A DNA stretch of 64,000 nt from Owenia fusiformis (Eukaryota; Annelida; Polychaeta; Sabellida; Oweniidae). A program made the position numbers and the translations under genes. Of the stretch, positions 58,947 to 64,000 are shown piece after piece. A model generated the notes under the pieces. That model was given only the letters and a program-made list of their open reading frames with translations. It did not search any database and was not told where the DNA came from. Position 1 is the stretch's first letter; each line of letters begins with the position of its first letter. Location of the stretch: assembly GCA_903813345.2 (NCBI GenBank), contig CAIIXF020000003.1:32733151-32797150 (forward strand), read 5' to 3'.

Positions 58947-59529
58947 TTTAGGGGGTTGGAGAAATAGTGAGAATTTGATTCGTTATATGTGAGTAAAAAG
59001 TATGTTGCTCATACCATATAAGGCACAACTGGACCTGCGTACACTTAAGAACAGATGCCTTTTTCTTGTTTCATATTTTTATTTTATCACATTTTATCAT
59101 TGCCAAATGTTTCGTTTTCGTTTTTAGACTTGCATAAATAAAGGAAGTTGAAGGTGAAGACCAATCAAGTAACCTTAAACAGGGTAACATAGAAAAACTT
59201 AATCTTCTAAATTTTGAAATAACTTTCAATTATGGCAGAATCTTCTTGATATTTTAATATGGAGTGCTCAATATGTGAAACAGTGGTATGCATATGAAGC
59301 ATTTACGATTTGCAATCTAGAGAAGTTTTCATCTTAGGCGTCATGTCAGGCGATATGACTTTGAGTCACCCTGTATATAGGTTGTACACTGTGTACAGTA
59401 GTTTTTTTATTATACAAGAAATTAACATGACAAAGTGTTGCCACCTAGTTGCTCACAATATGATTAGTTCAATCTTAAGTCAGGTTTGAATTTCTGAAAA
59501 CTTGTAGATGATTTTGAAAAAATGAATTG

Positions 59530-59890
59530 GTCAATTTGAAGCAAGTTAAAAAAGGACCTTTATTACCCTTAGAAGGTCATTGAAGGTAAAATCTCACATC
59601 TAAGGGCAGATGTGAACTTCTGAGAACTTGTAGATGATTTTGAAGGAAATGAAAAATACCTTTTTGACCTTGAGAAGGTCATTGAAGGTCACATCTTTTT
59701 TGACCTTGAGAATTTCATTGATGTGAACTTGTTGATGATTTTGAAAAAAAATGGTCAATTTGAAGCAAGTTTGGCCAATTTGAAGCAAGTTGAAAAGACC
59801 CTTTTGACCTTGAAAGGGTCACTGATGGTCGAAACTTAAATATAAAGTCAGATTTGAACTTCTGAAAACTTGTAGATGATTTTGAAGTAT
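59530..59890. repeat. Degenerate tandem repeat with GACCTTGA and TTGTAGATGATTTTGAA
   Basis: CTTGTAGATGATTTTGAA occurs near 59502, 59628 and 59870 (with a related form at 59730), and TTTTTGACCTTGAGAA recurs between. It resembles in wording the repeat in the 4.06 kb element but differs in unit. Confidence 0.55.
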
Positions 59891-61623
59891 TTAAGTTTAT
59901 AGAAGTTGAAAGAAATTGTTACAGACGCTCACTCCCCCAATATTATTTAGGCGTGGGGACTAGTTCAACTTGAATGAGATAATTCTTATCCCCCTCACCT
60001 TTATCAGGGAGAAAGTGGGTAAGGTAAAAATTACACTCACTCCTCAATACACTTACATCATAGTCGATACAAAAGAAATCAAATTTTACTATATAAAATT
60101 GGATCATTTATCTATCATAAGTGTAAGTGTGGGGTTTAAGTCAGATAAACCATTTGTACTGGGTTTTATGATAACTAATAGAATTAGACAGATCCAAGAC
60201 CATGATCTATTATTTCTCATAAAACCCAGTAATCATAGTTTATCAGTTACATTGAAATCTTCATTTAAGATCCAGTCTTGCTTCAAGTCTGATTTAGTGC
60301 TTTTTCATCAGAATTTTGAGTCATAATAGGTTACAAAAGGAATAACAAACAACATTCATATTTCCAACAATTTTCTTCTAATACCATTAACATCCTAGAT
60401 TACCTATCTAAATCTTACCTCCATATAAATTTTACTCTAATGCTACATTAAACACAACCTGCCAAAATTGTATTCACAAGTAGAGATAAGGAAATCCATA
60501 ATAAAATAGAGACTGTCTGATTAGACAGATATTATAAAAACATAGATACTTTTAAATGAAAACAAAAAATGAAGAATATCTTACTGTTCTATAAATAGGC
60601 TAGTAAAGATTTATATCATTCTCCTAAAAGACAAAATATTGCAACAATTTTTGATCAAAAATAGCTAAAATTCAAATACAGTAACACCTTAATAGAGGTT
60701 GTGTACAAAAATCTATAGTTCTGGATTAATGGAAATATTTTTAAAAAATGAAACAAAGTCTGGAATAATAGGAACAGTTTTTTACACAAAGGCACAAACA
60801 ATTATTCTTTGCAATCAACCAATCAAGCGATCAATCAATCAATCAATTTATTCGATACAATTGTCAAGTTAGAGACCATGCCAAAACATTCCTGGTTTTT
60901 ACAAAACTAATTTATTAAATCTTTCTAATATTGAAGATGCATTATTAATCTTTTCCTAAACAATATGCAATAAAACTTCTGGCAATAAAACTTGACTTTT
61001 AGCCCTCCCCATCTTGTACCTGGCCTCTGTTGCACAAGTTGAATATAGCATTGAAAGGAGAAATTCTGTTTCGAAATATACGAGGGTCAATCGTTAAGTT
61101 ATGATAATATAAACCTTTAACACCAAACATTTATATTAAAGACCCCATATAATTTTTTTGTATTCAGTGAAATTCTTTAGTGCATGCGTCAGTTAATTTT
61201 GGAATAATGGCTGTTAGTAATAATATCATAAATAAAATTAGAGTTATTTTTTTGTCAACCCTCGTATGAATTGATTGATTGATTTCAATATATGGAGATA
61301 TTAGAAGTCATAGACTAACATTAGTACATAAGATATCCATGTAGAGATTACATGTAAATTACATAAATACATATATAACAAAATACATACATACACAATA
61401 TAAATGTACATTCTAACATGTATAAATAAATACATTATACATATGCTGTTTTTAAAATGATCACATGATGAATGAGATGCTTGGTGTAGAAAAATAATGC
61501 ACTTTGATTGAGTTTAAAATTGAGGCCTAGAATTTAATCGTAAACTAGCAATTCTGGAACTTTTGTGGAATCTTTCAGTCCACAAGTCAAAAATGTGCTA
61601 CATGGACATCAATATTACATTTC

Positions 61624-61770
61624 TAATGCCTTGGTCACATTCTCTAGGCTCTTCAACACAGGCGACAGGCCGATGAGTATTTTGATCAAAACTGAATGTA
61701 ATTTTGAACAAAATACTCATCGGCTGGGCAACGATACTTAAAATAGGAAGAAATGTGACCATGGCATTGT
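61624..61770. repeat. ~147 bp foldback repeat
   Basis: AATGCCTTGGTCACATTCTC pairs with the complement of AAATGTGACCATGGCATT at the far end. The centre is a strong hairpin GCCGATGAGTATTTTGATCA / TTGAACAAAATACTCATCGG. It is a MITE-like element with no coding content. Confidence 0.7.
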
Positions 61771-62087
61771 ATAGATATGCAACAGAAGCCAACTGCATGT
61801 CAACTGTGTTCAGTTTGGCAAATGATCTAATTGCAATAAGCCCAACAAAATAGACAATATTTATGTCTCATTTTGATTTAACAACCATATATGGGCATAG
61901 GGTTATTGCACAAACACTGATCTATCTACCATTGATAGTATCTATCCATTTGCACAATAAAGAGATGTAAGATCATGTAAAAAACAGACTTCCAAACATT
62001 GACATATGGTATCATTAATACGTTATCTGAATGTATGGATGAATCTGAATATTAATATTGTATACAAAAAACTAGGATGTCATTTCA

Positions 62088-62270
62088 CAAATATACCGTT
62101 CTACTTAAGTGAAACGAAAAAGATATTATTGCACAAATATGCCATTCTATTTAAGTGAAGTGAAACGAAATAGATATTATTTCACAAATATGCCATTCTA
62201 TTTAAGTGAAGTGAAACGAAACAGATATTATTTCACAAATATGCTGTTCTATTTAAGTGAAATGAAACAT
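62088..62270. repeat. ~57 bp minisatellite, about three and a half units
   Basis: TTTCACAAATATGCCATTCT then ATTTAAGTGAAGTGAAACGA and AACAGATATTA repeats with small changes from 62088 to 62270. A short open frame follows the period and is not taken as a gene. Confidence 0.8.
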
Positions 62271-64000
62271 GAACACATTCGCAGAAAGTAGAATGGTATT
62301 TTTGATTCATTATTGATTTGTTTTTCAATCAAATGGAACATAAATAGCAACATATAAAATGAAATATTTAGTGATAAAATGCATCCAGTAAATAAACTTT
62401 CTATCTGGAACTTTCTAACCAAGAATCCAATAAGAAATTTGCAATCTGGGTATCAATCAGATCAATCATGATCTTTCTGATCATGTGATCAGTTATTAGC
62501 CAATGAGAGAGTGTGAAACATTCAAATGTTATAACAAACAGTACTATGTACATTTTATACAGAACTTTTTCATGCTATGATTCCCTTGTATATCAATAAA
62601 AATACAATAAAACCTGTGTTTATTCAAATCTTACGCAATGCTAACTATATAGAGGAAAACAGTGACACCAAAGGACAAAATGACAATAACTTTTCTTGTG
62701 AAAACTGATTTGACAATAACTTTTCTTGTGAAAACTGATTACAGGAAGGCTCAGATCATTTATACAAACAAATGATGTGAGTCAAATGGATGTTAAAGGA
62801 AGAAAGTTGCTCATGAAGATTTTTAAGACTTTGTTCAAATTCACAGGTTTTACTGTATGCTCAATAGAAATTGACACAAAAAATAATATGTGGTTTTGAT
62901 ACATGTTTAAAATATCATAAGGCCCCTATATGTTAATTATCTCTTTGGTAAATGTAAAATTGTAAAAATCCAAAAATGTAGAAATTGGTTTGACAGACAA
63001 GGAAACATTTATTGCCAAAATATAGGCATTGTATGTCTCAGTCTATTAAACCTTTTGATTTAAAAAGTAGTTATGGTTTGATATAACTGGCTAGGAACCA
63101 CTAAACAGACATTTAAATTATAAGGGCCTTATATTAATCTCAGAATGATCATATACTTTTCTAATAATTATTAAATCAACTTTTATAACAATATATACAA
63201 CAATATACCATATATAAATATGGTAACTAAAAATATAAAATAAAATTGATAAACATCAGCTGTCCTACTAGCCTGAGGGCCATTAACAGAAACATTGTAT
63301 TTTAAGAATTCCTAAATCAATTCTTGTAACCATGGATATCATGATGTCATCGTAATAGAACAATGGATTTTAAGAATTCTTAACTACAGTAAAATATGAA
63401 GATTCTGTTAATTATCCCAACAGCTTATAACCTTAAAATAGTATAAAAACCAAGATCACTAACTAGTGCTAATGCTACTAACTCTATACCTATTTCAAAA
63501 TACTACTATGTTAAGACCTAAATCTACGTAAATATTCCCAATGTATTTACATCAACATGTTAACCTTATATGGTAGGTTCCAAATTGAAGGAAGATACTA
63601 ATAAAAAAAAACTTAAATGATGAATTTCAATTTTTACAGTAAAAAATATTTCTCATGTTATTCAATTTTAGTTCATTTATACTACTGAAAATACAGATAT
63701 GTAAATGAATAAAGAGTAAAAAGTAGACTGGTTAAGGTGGGTTCACTTTGAGTCGTGTTTGTTTGTGTCTGTTTTGTAGCCAGCCTACCTTAAGCAAGAA
63801 TACTCATTCCAATCTGCCTACCTGAATGGACCAACCAAGTGTATAACACCATTTATAGGTATGATGTCATACTAATAATATATGGCATTTTCCAATTTTC
63901 AAAAAAGTTCTTTATATTTACAAACACAGCTGCATGGAAAGTATGACATTATAGATCCCATCAGTATACACCGGTTTCCTTGGTTACCAAAAGGGATCAG

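Larger units (their letters stand above)
58947..64000. other. 5 kb without recognised genes
   Basis: Upstream flank of depolymerase copy 2, so its promoter should be just beyond 58946, but no specific element stands out. Open frames here are short and lack signatures; the 118-residue one at 59970-60326 spans an inverted repeat (ACTGGGTTTTATGA with TCATAAAACCCAGT). The region holds TGACCTTGA-type repeats (59530-59890), a CAAT microsatellite (60826-60850), a small foldback (61624-61770) and a minisatellite (62088-62270). Confidence 0.5.

Noticed and set aside
59970-60326. 118-residue + strand frame
   Set aside because: No recognisable family, AT-rich composition, and it covers an inverted repeat (ACTGGGTTTTATGA). 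Not supported as a gene.

Overview
The window is nuclear DNA from an intron-rich, AT-rich metazoan, most likely a marine invertebrate. I cannot name the species. The evidence is GT-AG introns, domains typical of animal extracellular proteins (MAM, CAP), signal-peptide exons, and a heavy load of foldback/TIR elements, tRNA-derived SINE-like repeats and LINE debris. A block of CGTCC repeats near 47.9 kb resembles repeats common in molluscan genomes, but this is only a hint. No bacterial, CRISPR, rRNA or tRNA genes were seen.

Layout. (1) 102-1739 (+): a Thr/Pro linker exon plus one three-exon MAM domain ending in a stop, the tail of a gene that begins outside the window or a partial duplicate of the next gene. 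(2) 5148-41408 (+): one large secreted protein gene. I could join 43 exons by eye into an open frame of 2,652 residues: signal peptide, a furin-like RQKRR site, 11 MAM domains separated by Thr-rich linkers, an unrecognised six-cysteine domain between MAM8 and MAM9, a Thr/Asn mucin-like linker, and a C-terminal GAPR-1-like CAP domain. Nearly every intron is phase 1, so whole domains can be duplicated without breaking the frame. MAM5-MAM7 are recent tandem copies, introns included. (3) 42138-51272 and 52132-58946 (-): two tandem nine-exon genes, each 332 residues, for secreted poly(3-hydroxybutyrate) depolymerase-like esterases with the permuted 'type 2' order (nucleophile, Asp, His, then the oxyanion-hole LHGC motif). 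The upstream copy keeps the Gly-x-Ser-x-Gly box. The downstream copy has Gly-Met-Ala-Ala-Gly and is a predicted pseudoenzyme. A decayed extra fragment of the same exon lies in its intron. (4) 58947-64000: no gene seen, only repeats.

Introns are crowded with inverted-repeat elements: 1.03 kb (5811-6836), 4.06 kb (10429-14484, TA-flanked), 9.70 kb (20934-30636, with ~1.44 kb arms and an AATG duplication), 0.99 kb (38562-39546, TA-flanked) and 4.23 kb (42955-47187, TA-flanked, holding LINE debris). The 9.7 kb insertion is unusually well defined because sister introns in the tandemly duplicated MAM units show the empty site.

All gene products are predicted to be secreted. The MAM/CAP protein looks like an adhesive or matrix/defence-type protein. 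The depolymerases would hydrolyse a bacterial storage polyester outside the cell, for example in a gut. No functional link between the two loci is shown by the sequence. All exon joins are by eye, from splice signals, phase and paralogue comparison.
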